A DNA stretch of 64,000 nucleotides from Setoptus koraiensis (Eukaryota; Arthropoda): contig CM106586.1 of NCBI GenBank assembly GCA_048013815.1, positions 8,556,001-8,620,000 of the forward strand, in the 5' to 3' direction. Positions 34,812 through 47,008 of this stretch are shown piece by piece. Within the stretch, counting starts at the first letter, position 1. Each line of letters starts with the position of its first letter. The notes under the pieces were generated by a model. The model was not told the origin of the DNA. It saw only the letters and a program-made list of their open reading frames with translations, and made no database searches. Both the position numbers and the translations under genes were made by a program.

Positions 34812-35689
34812 TCAACAGGATCTGTTGATTTAGTGTATTGAGTAACATGAGAATGATGCTCTTGTTATTATTTATTATCATTTGAACGTCGTTATCATTA
34901 TAATCTATTATTACTACTACTACTACTACTATTATTGTTGTTTTTTATTATTACTTTGAACAACTTGATTATGTTACAATCAAGATTAACTAAGCAATTT
35001 ATTGAATCCGATAGCATGAGCAATTTACATACGTCTTACTGAAAACATGTACATAACCCCCGCACCTAATTACATTGCACAAATAGCCCGATTTTTACTT
35101 CCAATAAAAATCAAACCCCAAAATGATCCTATCCTCGAAACCATCAGAACAGCCAACAACAACCACCTGTACATCTTCCTCTTCTTCAAAATCTCAGATT
35201 AATCAGATGTAGAACACATACTCTATGTAATTAGTCAATCTATAAATTGCTCTTCAGTTCCCCAGAAAAAAAAATCGACAATCCCCATGTTTTTGTTCAA
35301 ACTTGACGAACTTCAAATAAAAATGCTAATCTAAAAAATATAAAGATACAACTGTCTCCGTTTTCTCTGCCTCCTTGCTGAACAGTTGGAACTCTACATT
35401 TAGGGCAAAAAGCTCGACATTATTCCGCTGTAACAAGCTGTGAGATATCCGATGTAGACTGGGTGGATCCAGAGTAAGTGGAGAGCCAATAAAAGTAGGA
35501 TCATCAGACAGTTATAGACAGGGTTAGTTTCAAAGAGCCATCAACTTACTTGATCCCAACTCAGCAATTGGCTATCACTAATTCAGCCCTTTAATCATAC
35601 AGTAGTATCGAACAAAAACTAGATTATTAAGAAAAATCTTTATATGCTATTGATGAAAGCGCACAAACAACAATGTCATTTATATAATT
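34812..35689. other. 3' interval between convergent genes
   Basis: The early part contains the peptide gene 3' UTR, with possible AATAAA signals near 35104 and 35317, and TAC/ATT trinucleotide tracts near 34910-34965. The later part is CNOT4 downstream flank. No coding signal. Confidence 0.5.
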
Positions 35690-37945
35690 TTAATTATTCC
35701 TAGAATGCCAAACAGAAGAAGTTAGACAAGGATCATTCATGTTACTAGATTGGTTAGAACCTGTAGATGATGAGACATGCCTTAAATATCTTTGTTGCTG
35801 ATGCTGCAATAGTTGTTGATCTCGATGTTGCTGAGAAGTATGTAGCACATTATATGCTTTATTGATGCTATGTGAATTTGTCAACGATCCAAAATCGTCA
35901 TGACTATTGGGGGCCAGGGAAAAGAAGTCGTGATTCTGATTCAAGTTTCCTGCGTTGGATATATTATTTGCAGTGCCCTGGGTAGAAGATGGCCATGGAT
36001 CACCACTAGATGTAGCGGACGTAGGCATTAGGTATGATTGGTGATGAGAAAATTCATTTGGGTTTGACGCTTGATGTAGAGAGCGTGCGTTAAAGGTTAT
36101 ATTAACATTTGGGAACAAATTCCTCAGATTTTGCCATGTGACTTGTTGTTGCTGTTGTTGAGACAAACTGTGACTTCCGCTTGTAAGTCCCAAGGTCTGA
36201 CTATCAAAATCCATTATGCTATTAGTGTGATCTAGCCTATGATTGTGATTTGTTAAGTTCATGGTATTGTGAAGAGCTTGTTGCTGCTGCACTTGCTGAT
36301 CCATTAACATATCTCTAAGTCCAATAGTCGATACAGAAATTGGATCAAAATCTAAACCATCATCCTCAGAATCGATATCTAATGGCGATGACTGATCAGT
36401 TTTTGGGTGTTCAGTCTGTATGCGGAGACTATTTAGGAATGGTGATTCCAATGTGTTGTTACTTCTTAGTGACCTTGTAGTTTTTTCGTGTTGTTGAAGT
36501 GAATGACCATCAATATTGTTCATATCCGACACTTTATTCATGCTACAGATTTTTTCATGAAGTGTAGTTTCGAATCCGTTGATGCCGCCGCTCACTAACG
36601 TATTAAGTGTCTGATTTTGAAGTGGCTGAAAACTTTTGCCTTGCTGCAAAAGTGGACTCCTCTTAAATATGCTCACTTCATTTATAGCATTCTGATGAAA
36701 TGTAGTGGCGTTGTTGTTGGTGATACTATTATTGTTGTTGTTGCTATTACTACTGCTACTGCTGCTACTACTATTGTTATTAGAATTTGTACCTAGTGTT
36801 GAAATATTGGTACTCATCCACGCTTTAGTAGATGCTATAGGAGCTGAGGCTGTGGCAACGGCTATTGCGGTGTCTTCGCATGGATTTGATTCCTTAAAAA
36901 CATCCAACGATTCTGGTGTTTTAGAAACTGGTATATTGGAGCTAGCGACAGCATTGAGTGCAGTAGTAGGTTTTGATTGCGATTGCTGAATTGGAAGTTG
37001 TGTGGCAGGCAGTTGTTGATTATGCATAGCTATCTGCTGCTGCTGATTATGCATAGCTATTTGTTGCTGTTGACGAGTTAAATTAGAGCAATTGCTGTTG
37101 TTCTGAATCTCAGGCTTGACAAAATACGAGTCCATAAGCTTCTTTTCATACTCGACATGCTTGCCAGCCTGCATCTGTTCTTTAGTAAATGAGGCCTCAG
37201 CTTCGGCTATCTCGTGTAGGTACATACACTCACCAACTTTAGGACACTGTTGGGAACGTAAGAAATGATTGCAGTATTTCGTAGTTCCTAGTGATGCCTT
37301 TAATCTATTTGGAGGCACGGGTACTGATATAGGATTTGTGACAATATTTGGAGTGGCTGCTGGACCGGTTAGGCCAGTTGTAATAATGTTGTTTGTGCCA
37401 TTTGTGAGTTGCTGTAACTGTAAGTGTTGCGCCGCAGATTCTTGAGCTGCTGAGGCATTCAGTGTCCTGATGGCTCTGATTGCTTCTTCAGGCTTAGAGT
37501 AAGTTACATAAGCGGTACTTTTATTGTGGACAAATTTGATTATTTTACCAAAATGTGCAAATTCCTTTTTGAGATCTTCTTGCGTCAGTCTGGACGACAA
37601 GCCAATAACAAATACAAGGTTCTTTTGTACCACCCTTAAAGTAGCTAAGTCTTGTGCTCTAACAACTTGCTCTTTGTTAGTTTTATTACGTTCTTTATTG
37701 CGCTTCTTTTGTTTTTTTAATTCCTCGGCTGACACCTCAGGATTAAAGCTGACTGGAATATCAGGAAATGTTTGTCTGCAGGCAGGGCAAAGTCCGTTTT
37801 CGTCGGTTTTTAGTCTGTGCCAACAGAATCGGCATATCTGATAGCCACAAGAGCAGGGGTAGAATCCTAGATCGTCCCAATCGAGGGCCTCCATGCAGAG
37901 AGGGCACTCTTTTTCAGTTTCTGAAATGCTCATCTTGGGTACCAT
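35690..37945 (-). CDS. CNOT4: CCR4-NOT complex subunit 4, E3 ubiquitin ligase
   Basis: Predicted 751 residues, single exon. The N-terminal C4C4 RING is complete: ECPLCMEALDWDDLGFYPC, then CGYQICRFCWHRL and GLCPAC. A basic helix and an RRM follow (QKNLVFVIGLSSRL to AYVTYSKPEEAIRAI), then LKASLGTTKYC leading into a CCCH finger (CNHFLRSQQCPKVGECMYLH). The rest is Gln/Asn/Ser-rich and disordered. CNOT4 ubiquitinates ribosome- and deadenylation-linked targets in the cytoplasm. Unusual: about 45 low-complexity residues (Ala, Gln, Asn, Pro) are inserted within the RRM, before the last strand. The start is taken as ATG 37945; ATG 37933 is also possible and the longer frame begins at TTG. Confidence 0.94.
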   Translation of the reverse strand: MVPKMSISETEKECPLCMEALDWDDLGFYPCSCGYQICRFCWHRLKTDENGLCPACRQTFPDIPVSFNPEVSAEELKKQKKRNKERNKTNKEQVVRAQDLATLRVVQKNLVFVIGLSSRLTQEDLKKEFAHFGKIIKFVHNKSTAYVTYSKPEEAIRAIRTLNASAAQESAAQHLQLQQLTNGTNNIITTGLTGPAATPNIVTNPISVPVPPNRLKASLGTTKYCNHFLRSQQCPKVGECMYLHEIAEAEASFTKEQMQAGKHVEYEKKLMDSYFVKPEIQNNSNCSNLTRQQQQIAMHNQQQQIAMHNQQLPATQLPIQQSQSKPTTALNAVASSNIPVSKTPESLDVFKESNPCEDTAIAVATASAPIASTKAWMSTNISTLGTNSNNNSSSSSSSSNSNNNNNSITNNNATTFHQNAINEVSIFKRSPLLQQGKSFQPLQNQTLNTLVSGGINGFETTLHEKICSMNKVSDMNNIDGHSLQQHEKTTRSLRSNNTLESPFLNSLRIQTEHPKTDQSSPLDIDSEDDGLDFDPISVSTIGLRDMLMDQQVQQQQALHNTMNLTNHNHRLDHTNSIMDFDSQTLGLTSGSHSLSQQQQQQVTWQNLRNLFPNVNITFNARSLHQASNPNEFSHHQSYLMPTSATSSGDPWPSSTQGTANNISNAGNLNQNHDFFSLAPNSHDDFGSLTNSHSINKAYNVLHTSQQHRDQQLLQHQQQRYLRHVSSSTGSNQSSNMNDPCLTSSVWHSRNN

Positions 37946-38764
37946 AAACGAAACAATTAAACTCAAATCGTTATGTGTCTATGCTATTAATAATGTGATA
38001 GTAAATTATATTAATTTTGACCGAGCTAACTTTGATATGAGTTGTGATTATGTAACTGATAATAATAATAATGAATAATGAGAGACAGAGAGAGAGAGAG
38101 AGAAGGAGAGAGAGAGAAGGGGGATAATAATTTTACATTGGTAATAATTCTAATAATAGTATATTATTGATGGTGGTGATGATGATGGTGATGAGGGTGC
38201 TAATGGTGATGAGGATGGTGAGGTTGGTAATAATAATAGTTATGATAGTTATAATAATAATAATATTCAATGGTTGTTGTAGCAGTAGTATATAGATGAT
38301 ATAGTAGTGTGTTAATAATAAAATGCATCATGATGATGATGGTGATGATGATGATGATGATCTAGGGTATTGATGTTGATATCAAAATATCAAACCTGCG
38401 CATTTTGTTGTATTTGTCTGTCTCTATTTGCCTCGATTTGTTGAAAATTGTACTGAGTGTGTCATTTATATTGAAATAAGATTGGAAACATAAGTACAGG
38501 GTGTACGGAGAAAACTGCCAATTTCTCATCATGGCGGCCAATGTTTTTTAGAAGCCAATCTGCAGTTGTAGCAGTGAACAAAACTTGAATTTTGTTCCCT
38601 CAAATAGATGCACAGCCTGAACTGTTCATGTTATATCTATCTCTGCGTCTGAGTCGTTGTATATATAAAATGCCTGTATGTCTGTGCGTTTGTCCCGTTG
38701 ATACATTGTGGTGTATGTGCCTGTCTGTTTATTTGTGCGTCTGAGCTGGTGTATAGAGCTAGAT

Positions 38765-38827
<63 letters not shown>

Positions 38828-39468
38828 AGAGACAGAGTGAAAATGATAGAGAGCCCAATGTTGTACTAGGGTGCGCCTTCTCTGATACTAATGCGCTCAG
38901 TGCAATGGAATCCGTCAGGGGCGCTGGCAGCGTATGCGAGATGCGCAGCCAAGCCCGCACTGTTGCATGAAATGTTTTCATTTTTTGACTAGCTCATCTG
39001 TCAACATACTCAAGCAGTTAAGCGCTTTTTGACAGCATGGCCTGCCTGTGCACGAAGTCCTGCAGACAGTTAATCCCCGGCATCGACTGTCACTCGCTAG
39101 CAGTGCACTAATGAAGCCAAGTGGCGCAGCTCTGACGGACTTTTTTCGCACTGAGCGCAGCAGTGCGGGAAAAAGTGCACCCAGTACAATTATGTGATTA
39201 AACATTTGGACATTGGCAAAAATTAGTGCCTGCCCCCCATGCGCAGAACTAAGCGCCAGATTCAACTTACTTGAACTGTAACAGTTCAACTGTAAACAAC
39301 TATTTTTAATAAACTATTCTTATTCAATTTTACCGCTACCAAACAAATTTAAAGATCGAAAACGTGATCATTTTTTGTATTCATTTTCAGCAGCGTACTC
39401 ATTCTCATTTAGATCCACTCTCTTACAGCTATTACTCTTTGTATGGATCTTACAGTCAATGTTGCGTA
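37946..39468. other. Divergent intergenic region with microsatellites
   Basis: CNOT4 and the URI-like gene are transcribed outwards from here. It has GA repeats at 38088-38118, ATG/GAT trinucleotide repeats at 38160-38365, and the GT tract listed separately. Neither strand shows a real coding frame. Confidence 0.55.
38764..38827. repeat. GT microsatellite
   Basis: About 32 GT units with single interruptions near 38770 and 38800. The open frames on both strands across it are repeat products. Confidence 0.93.
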
Positions 39469-39888
39469 ATGGAAGAGGGTCTCGATCGTCTCATTAGACA
39501 ACAAAAGGAGGAGATAGAACAAATTCAAACAGACATTGATAAGTGGACAAAATTCAAAGAGGATTATGTTGAGCTGAAAAAAAAGATTGATACCCTACCA
39601 AATAAAGTTCAACAAAAAATCAATGTGCCGCTTGCAGGCTCTGATTTGGCTTTTGTGCCCGGTAACATTATACACACAAATGAGATACTAGTCCTATTGG
39701 GAGATAACTACTTTGCACTACGATCCGCCAAACAAGCCTCAGAGCTGATCAAGAGACGATTGCTCAATATCCAGGCCCAATTGAGCAAGTTAGCCGACAG
39801 TAAAAACAAAACAGAGCAATGGTTGAAGGAAACGGAACAACAAAAGAGAGAGAAGGAGGAATTTGTGGAAATTATAGAAACAATGTGA
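39469..39888 (+). CDS. URI1: URI-like prefoldin-domain protein, short form
   Basis: 139 residues from MEEGLDRLIRQQ. An N-terminal coiled coil leads into the prefoldin-alpha hairpin core, with the URI signature VPLAGSDLAFVPG, IIHTNEILVLLGDNYFA and RSAKQA. A second coiled coil follows and ends at a stop after EIIETM. URI is a scaffold of the R2TP/prefoldin-like co-chaperone and binds RPB5. Animal URI proteins are usually several hundred residues, with an acidic region and a conserved C-terminal box; both are absent here. Either the gene is reduced to its prefoldin domain, or further exons splice in that I cannot see; no strong donor precedes the stop. The in-frame extension to 39364 starts with GTG and lacks family character. 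Confidence 0.82.
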   Translation: MEEGLDRLIRQQKEEIEQIQTDIDKWTKFKEDYVELKKKIDTLPNKVQQKINVPLAGSDLAFVPGNIIHTNEILVLLGDNYFALRSAKQASELIKRRLLNIQAQLSKLADSKNKTEQWLKETEQQKREKEEFVEIIETM

Positions 39889-40180
39889 TATATTAGTAAT
39901 TGGTAGTTGCCGAGGCAGACGACGCCACGAGAAGTCAGAGCGAAAACCTGTCAATTGGATAAAAGGCTTTAGCACGTTCCTACATGCCAGTAGGCGTGAA
40001 ATAGGCTCATATAAAAGAGAAAAACGCAAAGAGAAGAGACGTTGACATTTTCACATCATTTTTATTATTATTATATCTGATTTGAACTACAGACTAAAAA
40101 TCCAATAAAATCATTCATCTATCAGGCCAGGATACCTTCGCGCAAGATCCACTACCAAAACAAACTACGACTGTTACCGC

Positions 40181-41471
40181 TTAGTAGGCGGGCACAGCAA
40201 GGGGTGCTGGGGCCAAAACTGGTCTTGGTGCTGCAAGGATCGGTGCTGGAGATTGTGCGAAAAAAAGAAGAACATGTTAATTTGAGGTTTGTTTGAATTC
40301 AATCAAGTTGAATGTGTCGCGTAATCGAGTCTGGTGACAACAAACAATTGAAAAGAACAATCTGCTGGCAACTCTCAAACGATAAAATAATCTAGATCGA
40401 TATGGGTTTAAATGTGTGTACCTGCAATTGGAACCTGCCCAATGACTGGTGCAGTGTGAACAACAGGTGCGTGATGTGTAGTTTGGAAAACTGGCGAGAA
40501 ATGTGTTGTATCATGTGCAATTGTATGACCAGTTTCTACTGAATATGAACTAACTGATGCTGATCATTCAAATCAGTACATGATTTGTTGGAATGGAAAA
40601 GAGCGTTTGTTTGCATGAGAAAATTGACAACGAGAGACTAACTTGGTTGTGTGTTGTCGCCGAAAACAACGGTCATCAATTAGCGAACTATTGTAGAACT
40701 AGCAATCAATCAGATTAACTAATTAGCTACTTACCTGGTGCTGGAGCCAATAGGGGAGCTGGGGCCAATAGGGGTGCTGGGGCGGCAACAACCGGAGCTG
40801 GAGCGGCAACAACTGGAGCTGGAGCGTACACTGGGGCCGGTGCGGCTAGAACTGGAGCGGCGGCATAGGTGGCGACTGGAGCTGCTGGTGCATAGACTGG
40901 TCTGTCGTGGCGGACCTCAGATGAGAAAGCGTAACCATTGACATCGGCAGTTTTGCCTACTACTTGATCTCCGACGTGGGCATGTCCAACGACTTGGTTT
41001 CCAACTTGAACAGTTTGGAGCTGATTGGTGAGTGAGTGAAAGCGTGGTTAGAAACTAGCCTTAAGTGATAATGTTTGTTTCGTTACGTAACAAAAGCTGC
41101 AGACACAGTTATGTAACTTTCGGTTGTTGAACTTACCACTGATGTCGGGTGAGCAACAGTGTGTACAGTTGGTGGCGATGGGATGAGTCGGGTGGAGTGA
41201 ACCTCGGTCAATGTGGGCACAGCGGCCACAGCGGGCACTGCGGCAACGGCGGGCGCTGAACGGTTTTAGATTGACGATTTAGAAGGAGAAAGAGATCAGA
41301 TCATCAGATATTTAATGACATTAAACGCTTGATTGGCATCAGTCAATGGTCACCAAACCTACCATAGGCGGGCACAGCAGCGGGGGGTCCTGCAACGGGA
41401 TAGCTTCGGCGATGTCTTGGTATAGCGCCGGCACAAGCCACTAGGGTCAACAATATGACTGCCTTATACAT
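40181..41471 (-). CDS. Ala/Pro/Val-rich cuticular protein, five exons
   Basis: Rebuilt from exons 41471-41363, 41255-41137, 41020-40735, 40553-40422 and 40245-40181: 711 nt, 236 residues, phases consistent at each junction. The signal peptide is MYKAVILLTLVACAGA, followed by a dibasic-like PRHRR site. The middle has LQTVQVGNQVVGHAHVGDQ and VNGYAFSSEVRHDRPV, then tandem AAPAP/VVAAPAP/LLAPAP repeats. A His/Thr-rich exon (HTIAHDTTHF) and a final PAPLAVPAY follow. No chitin-binding RR consensus is seen, so it fits the low-complexity AAP(A/V) class of arthropod cuticle proteins. Extracellular structural role. No single frame spans it. Confidence 0.85.
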
Positions 41472-41629
41472 TTTTGATAGATTATTCAAGCTTCAAGATA
41501 AGCCTCTTTTACTTCTTCGACTATTAACGACTGTTGTGTCTGATTGACTTGTTTACTGAGTGACTGGTTACTTGTTGATGGTTGTAATTGTGTTAATTAA
41601 TTAATGGTTGACTAACCGTTAGTTTGGAG

Positions 41630-41637
41630 CTTTTATA
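41630..41637 (-). promoter_or_regulatory. TATA box of the cuticular protein gene
   Basis: TATAAAAG on the minus strand, about 28 bases before a TCAACC initiator-like site near 41609 and about 160 bases before the start codon at 41471. Confidence 0.65.
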
Positions 41638-42802
41638 CGATCTGCTATTAACGAGATCCTATCAATCCGCTCTTCGACTGACTAACTTAATTAATCAAAT
41701 GAGTGCTATCTTGCAACGAAATCCTGATCTTCATCTCTTTGCCTGTGGACAATAGGTACGTAGTGACAAACTAGTATCAGAGATTACAATCAATATTAAC
41801 CTAGTTTTAGCACATCAGACAACTGTGCGCTATGTCATGACTGTTATCATTATGTCATCATGTCACACTTGACACCAATCATTGTTAGGTTGATGGCTTA
41901 CTTAACTGCTGGCCAAGTTTGTTGTCTTCAGATGATATCTGTGTCCATTCTAATATCATTATGATGACACTATTTATTGATATGTAACAATTACGGATAC
42001 TCCAACGGAAAACTAACTACTCTATATCATGCGCGAAGATTGTGTACGATATCACAATCAAAGAGTGTCCTTGGAATTTTTCTTTTCAATCATCTAACTA
42101 AACTACTACTTCGGCATTTTTTGTTATATCACCAATTAATTAAACCCAACGACACGACGTGCATGGATTGTTGTTGTAAATCTTATCAATCAATTAATTG
42201 ACTCGTTGTGCAGATCGTTTATTAATTATAACATGTAACATGTAACATATTGCAGTGGTATAATGATGTGCTAAATAGATTTGATTTGGGGCAAATCTTT
42301 TCACCCACACAGACACAATTGAAACGAGAGAAAAGGAGACAATTTTTTATATATAGTTGCGTAACATGTGACCTGTATAGAACAATGGAAATCAATAAAT
42401 GATAGTATAAAAAGAAATCATTAGTCTGTGGGCAACCAACAGCAACAAGATTGATGTTGTATGTGTGTGTGTGTCTTGATCTAATTATATAATTATTATC
42501 ACCATCATTAACATATCGATCGATGCTACCGTGATTATGATTATGATTATATACAATCTACTACTACCGCTACAAGTATTACATTTGTATTATTATATAT
42601 TGCTGATGTAATTATAATTGAATTGAGTAGAGTTGAGATTAGTTACACAAGTATGTGTGTCGAGTGTGTTGATCGGGTATGAAAACAAAAAAATCATGTC
42701 CCAATCATAAGTGCGTCTTGGATTGATTGATTGATTGTTGAGTATAATTATTGATTTTGAGTATAATTATAATAGTCAATGTGTTGTTATGGTATGTGAT
42801 GA
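41638..42802. other. Interval between cuticular gene promoter and the disordered-protein gene
   Basis: AT-rich with short GATT and TTA repeats; no coding signal. The part next to 42802 is the 3' UTR side of the downstream minus-strand gene. Confidence 0.5.
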
Positions 42803-45800
42803 TCACTTGACAATATCCAGCGGTTGTGCCAATATTGTGTGTCTGGTGTAAATGGGCAACAAATGAGGCTGATAAATGAGCGATTTGCCTCTTGTGGGTA
42901 TAAATCTCATTGCTGTTGGCCTCAATGATGACGCAACACTAGATAGTGTATCAAATGGTTGCCTGGCCTCATCAAACATACTTCCTTGTTGTTTAGTTAC
43001 TTGTTGGCCATTTTGTTGGTGACTGTTGCTAATTTTGGCCAAATGTCTCAATGGCGACATTTGTGGATGGGCGCCATTCAGGCCCCTGTGATACCACAAA
43101 GGATATTGTAGTGAGGGATAATAGATTGAATGTGGCTTGCCAGATGAGCCCAAAATGGTGGCCGTAGAGCCAATGTATTGAGCCTTTGATGATGGTTGCA
43201 CCGAGGGCATTGTGGGCATTGTATTATATTGCCTAATTGACTTATTTATACGCGCTCTCCTTCTAGGCATGGGTGCATGTGAGTGACCCGATGGCGAACC
43301 CGCCGTGAGATAGGTAGTGTGATAAGACGGTTGCGCCGAGCCCAATATTGTTTCGGCGGGTATGGCTGCACTATGCAACGAGTAGCCACTAGGAATGGTC
43401 AGTCCGTTTGTTGACAGCATGGCGGCGGCTGAATTGGCCGTTAGACCGGCATAGGGACTCTTGAAAGAGGAGGTATAATCCGACAATAATGCCGTGTCTA
43501 TCTGGGGGCTATTTGGCAAACTTGCTAGGTATTGTTGGGACAATTGAGGGGGCGCTTGAGTGGTGGTTGTAGTTGAAATTGGAGCGCTTGTTGTGGTGGT
43601 GGGCGCCACATATGGAACTGGCGTTTGTGGTGGCTGCTGCTGCTGTGGTTGCTGCGGTTGAGGTTGCTGTGGTTGTTGTTGTGGTTGAGAATAGGATGAG
43701 TTGTTGTTGTTGTCGTTTTGCTGGTATGAGTTGCTTTTGGCCACTTTCTTTTCTAGCAGCATCAGCAATTCCTTCAGGTGATTTGTTGTCCTCGATAGAC
43801 TGGACGCTGTCAGTTCGCTGGCATTAGACGATTGGTTGCTGGTGTAGGGACCGCTCTGGTACGAACGACCGGACACTTGATCATCGGATTGATCGCGTTC
43901 TTTGTCGCCGCTGTTGTTGTTGTTGTTGCTGCTGCTGTCCTTGCTCTTGGTGGAAGCCGAATCGTCGTTGCCGCTGTCTGGATAGTTGTCGTTGCCGTTG
44001 TCTTGGCCGCCAGTGGACGACTCGTCGCCACCCGACGAATAGTAGGCCGATTTCGATTTGCTACCCGACGACGCTCCGTCGCGATACTTTTTGCGCTTCA
44101 GATTCATGGCGGGCGACACGTAATTCTTGGCCGATTCCTTGACCGGATACTTGGTCGATTTTCTCGTCTTGACGTACTGCTGCGACTGCTTGTTGCGCGA
44201 TGAGGATTTTTCGCGCTTGTTACCGCCGCCGCTTTGCTTAGTCGATTGTTGCATGGCTGTCACGAAGCCGTCGGGCTCGTCGCCTCCCTCGTAGGACGGC
44301 TCACTGTCGACCGATTGTTTCATGACGGAGCCGCTGGGTTGTTCCGCGTCGGCGCCGCCCTCGGACGGGTACCGATCCTCGCTCGGGTAATGGTCGGACT
44401 CGTAGGATTGGCCGCCGTGCAGAGTGGCGGGGCCCGTCTCTTCTTCGTCGCCATTGTTTCTCAAGTCGTGCTTTTTCTCGCCTCGGCTGTCGCCCAATTG
44501 AGCTCGTGACGACGGCGGCTCGGGATATATGTCGCTACTCAGGGATTCTGTGCCGGGCATTGGCTCCCTCATGTTTGGCAAATCCTCGTATTGTCGGTAA
44601 CTTTCGCTGTCCACATTCTGGTGATAGCCGGCAGCCTCGCTGGCATAGTGATCCTGATTTGATCTGACGCGGCTGCTTCGAGATCGGCGCGACGATCGCG
44701 ACGGTACCGCATACGGTCCGCTCTCTGACTCTTTGTCGACGCTCTCTTGGTCGTCTTTCTCACTTGCCAATGATGGGCGTCCCGCTCTGTAAGTGTCACG
44801 AGAGTCGCCCCCGCTCGAATACGACGAGGCCCGCAGTGACGGGCGCTCGACGCTCGAACCGCGCCCACTGTCATCGTCGGCGGCTGCCGGACTGTAACGG
44901 GAATTTTCGTATACAGAAGTGCTAGATATAATTGGTCTAGATCTGTCGCGACGGGCTCGCGATGATCTGAATCTTCTGTGCAAATAGCTGTACTGTTCGC
45001 CGTCCTGACTGGCTGGCGTTTTGTCCACTTGGGCCGACACTTGTTGATCGTCCGAGCTTGTTCGGCAACAAGCCCGATGATCGCGATTCACGTATTTTCT
45101 CCAACGATTCTCTGGACTGTAGCACATATCTAAGCAGCCTGCATTGTTGCCGTAACTGTTAGAGTCGGCCGACGATGAGTAAGCCGCCGCCGCTGCATCG
45201 TCTATGGGTATTCTGATTGTTTTAGCCAACGGATAACTTGACTGAGACTTTTGTGGATAGTTCTTTATGGTCAACGGATAGCTGCTAGGATTGGAGATCT
45301 TTGTTTCTTGGCCTTCCGAATTCACTATTATATACTGTTGCTCTCCGCCTGCGTCACTGGTTGACTCGACGGGCGACTGAGATGGAGAGTTTATGTAAAT
45401 TGTCCTGGTCGGTTGCTGTTGTGCCTGCTGCTGCTGCTGTTGTTGTTGCTGTTGTTGTTGGCCGTAATTAACAAGTCCGCTTGAGTCTATTGTGTACGCT
45501 ATTCCGTCTGAGGTTCTTACTTCTACGCGGTTCGCGTGCAGCGGAGACGAGAAAAAAAAATGTTTTGATTAATAGGGTTATCGTCACAGAGGTTTAAATC
45601 GATTCAAACAGTGATCGCTCAAATGCATTCTAGGGTGTCGCTGGCGACAAGCAGCCGGCAAAAATATCACTGCAATCACTGGCCGAAAAGTTATCGCATG
45701 ATCTGAACTAAAAAATGTTTTATCGGTCAGCCAACCACAATCAGAGAAATGGTTTTCGCTCGACCGGAATCACATATTATTTTTCAGCGATCATCACAAA

Positions 45801-46969
45801 TTCGATGCTAGGCAAATCGGCCCATTTTACGGTCAGATAGTGTCTGACAAAGTTGTTTTCTGCAACAACGACGGAGACCTGTCTCTGCTCGAGGCAGATT
45901 TTAAATTCTTAAAAACTCGCTGACTCGCTCGGGTCTCAATAAAAGCCAACAAACAACGACAGCGTTCGAAAAACAAAGAATGCCTTCCACGCGAGTCGAG
46001 AGCCGATTTTCTCCGAAAAGAAAAACTAACAGTTCCTTCAACGGCCACATGACTCTTCGAACAGACACGATTGCGATGCGTTTCGAGGTTCGAATATCAA
46101 CGTTTCGAGGTTCAAACATCAACGTTTCGAGGTTATTCTGAACGTGCTCGAGAAATTCTCTCGAAAATTGTTGATGTTTGAAAGCAATCGCTTGAAAAGC
46201 CACATCGTCTGCTTACCTTGTCCTGATGTATCAATTAACGTTGAGGGAATCCTGGGCGTCTGTCTAACATTGTCTTGCTGATATGATTGCTTAGCTGGCG
46301 AACTTGACTGTTTGCTGTCAGTGAGAAAATTTATCTTGGCGGGTATGGCCAACACAATTGTTTTGTTGTCGTTGTTGGTTGAACTCTGCTGATATCCGCT
46401 CAATTCGTGACTGCTTCCGCTTGATGGATTGATGTTTATGTAGGATGCTGATTGCTGCTGCTGTTGTTGTTGCTGTTGTTGTGGCTGTTGTTGCGATTGA
46501 CTTTCGTAGCTGGCTGCTGTAGATAGTGGTTGATTTGGATTGTGAGCCAACGCCAACGAGCCTCTGTTCAATCTGCTTTTCAGGGATGCCAATGAGGCCG
46601 ATAGTGCTGAGTAAGCTTGAGATTGTGGCGATTGACCGTTTGAGTTTGTGTTTGAACTAGAATGTTGATTAGTGTTGCTGGAGTAATCGTCATTGTTTGG
46701 AGGTTGCATATAAAACGAAACCGTTTGTTGGCCACCACCAGTTCCTGAAGATGTCAGCACATTGTTAGAGCTGGCCGTATCGGGACTTGATGAGTCGTCT
46801 TCGCCATAGCTGCAGTATGCAGTTGAATGATATTAATTTTAATGAATTATGTATTGTTGTTGTTGGTGGTGGTGGTTGGATATTCAATGGAAACAATGGA
46901 AACGCGTTATCTGGTTTGCATCACGTTGCAACTGAAACACAAAACAAGCACGAGCAATTATCGAAAGCG

Positions 46970-47008
<39 letters not shown>

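Noticed and set aside
38637-38981. Open frames on both strands across the GT microsatellite
   Set aside because: They are produced by the dinucleotide repeat, which lacks stop codons.
41000-41140. Plus-strand open frames over the cuticular gene (for example 40738-40941, Leu/Arg-rich)
   Set aside because: They are antisense shadows of the Ala/Pro repeats; the minus-strand exons have signal peptide, splice sites and phase agreement.
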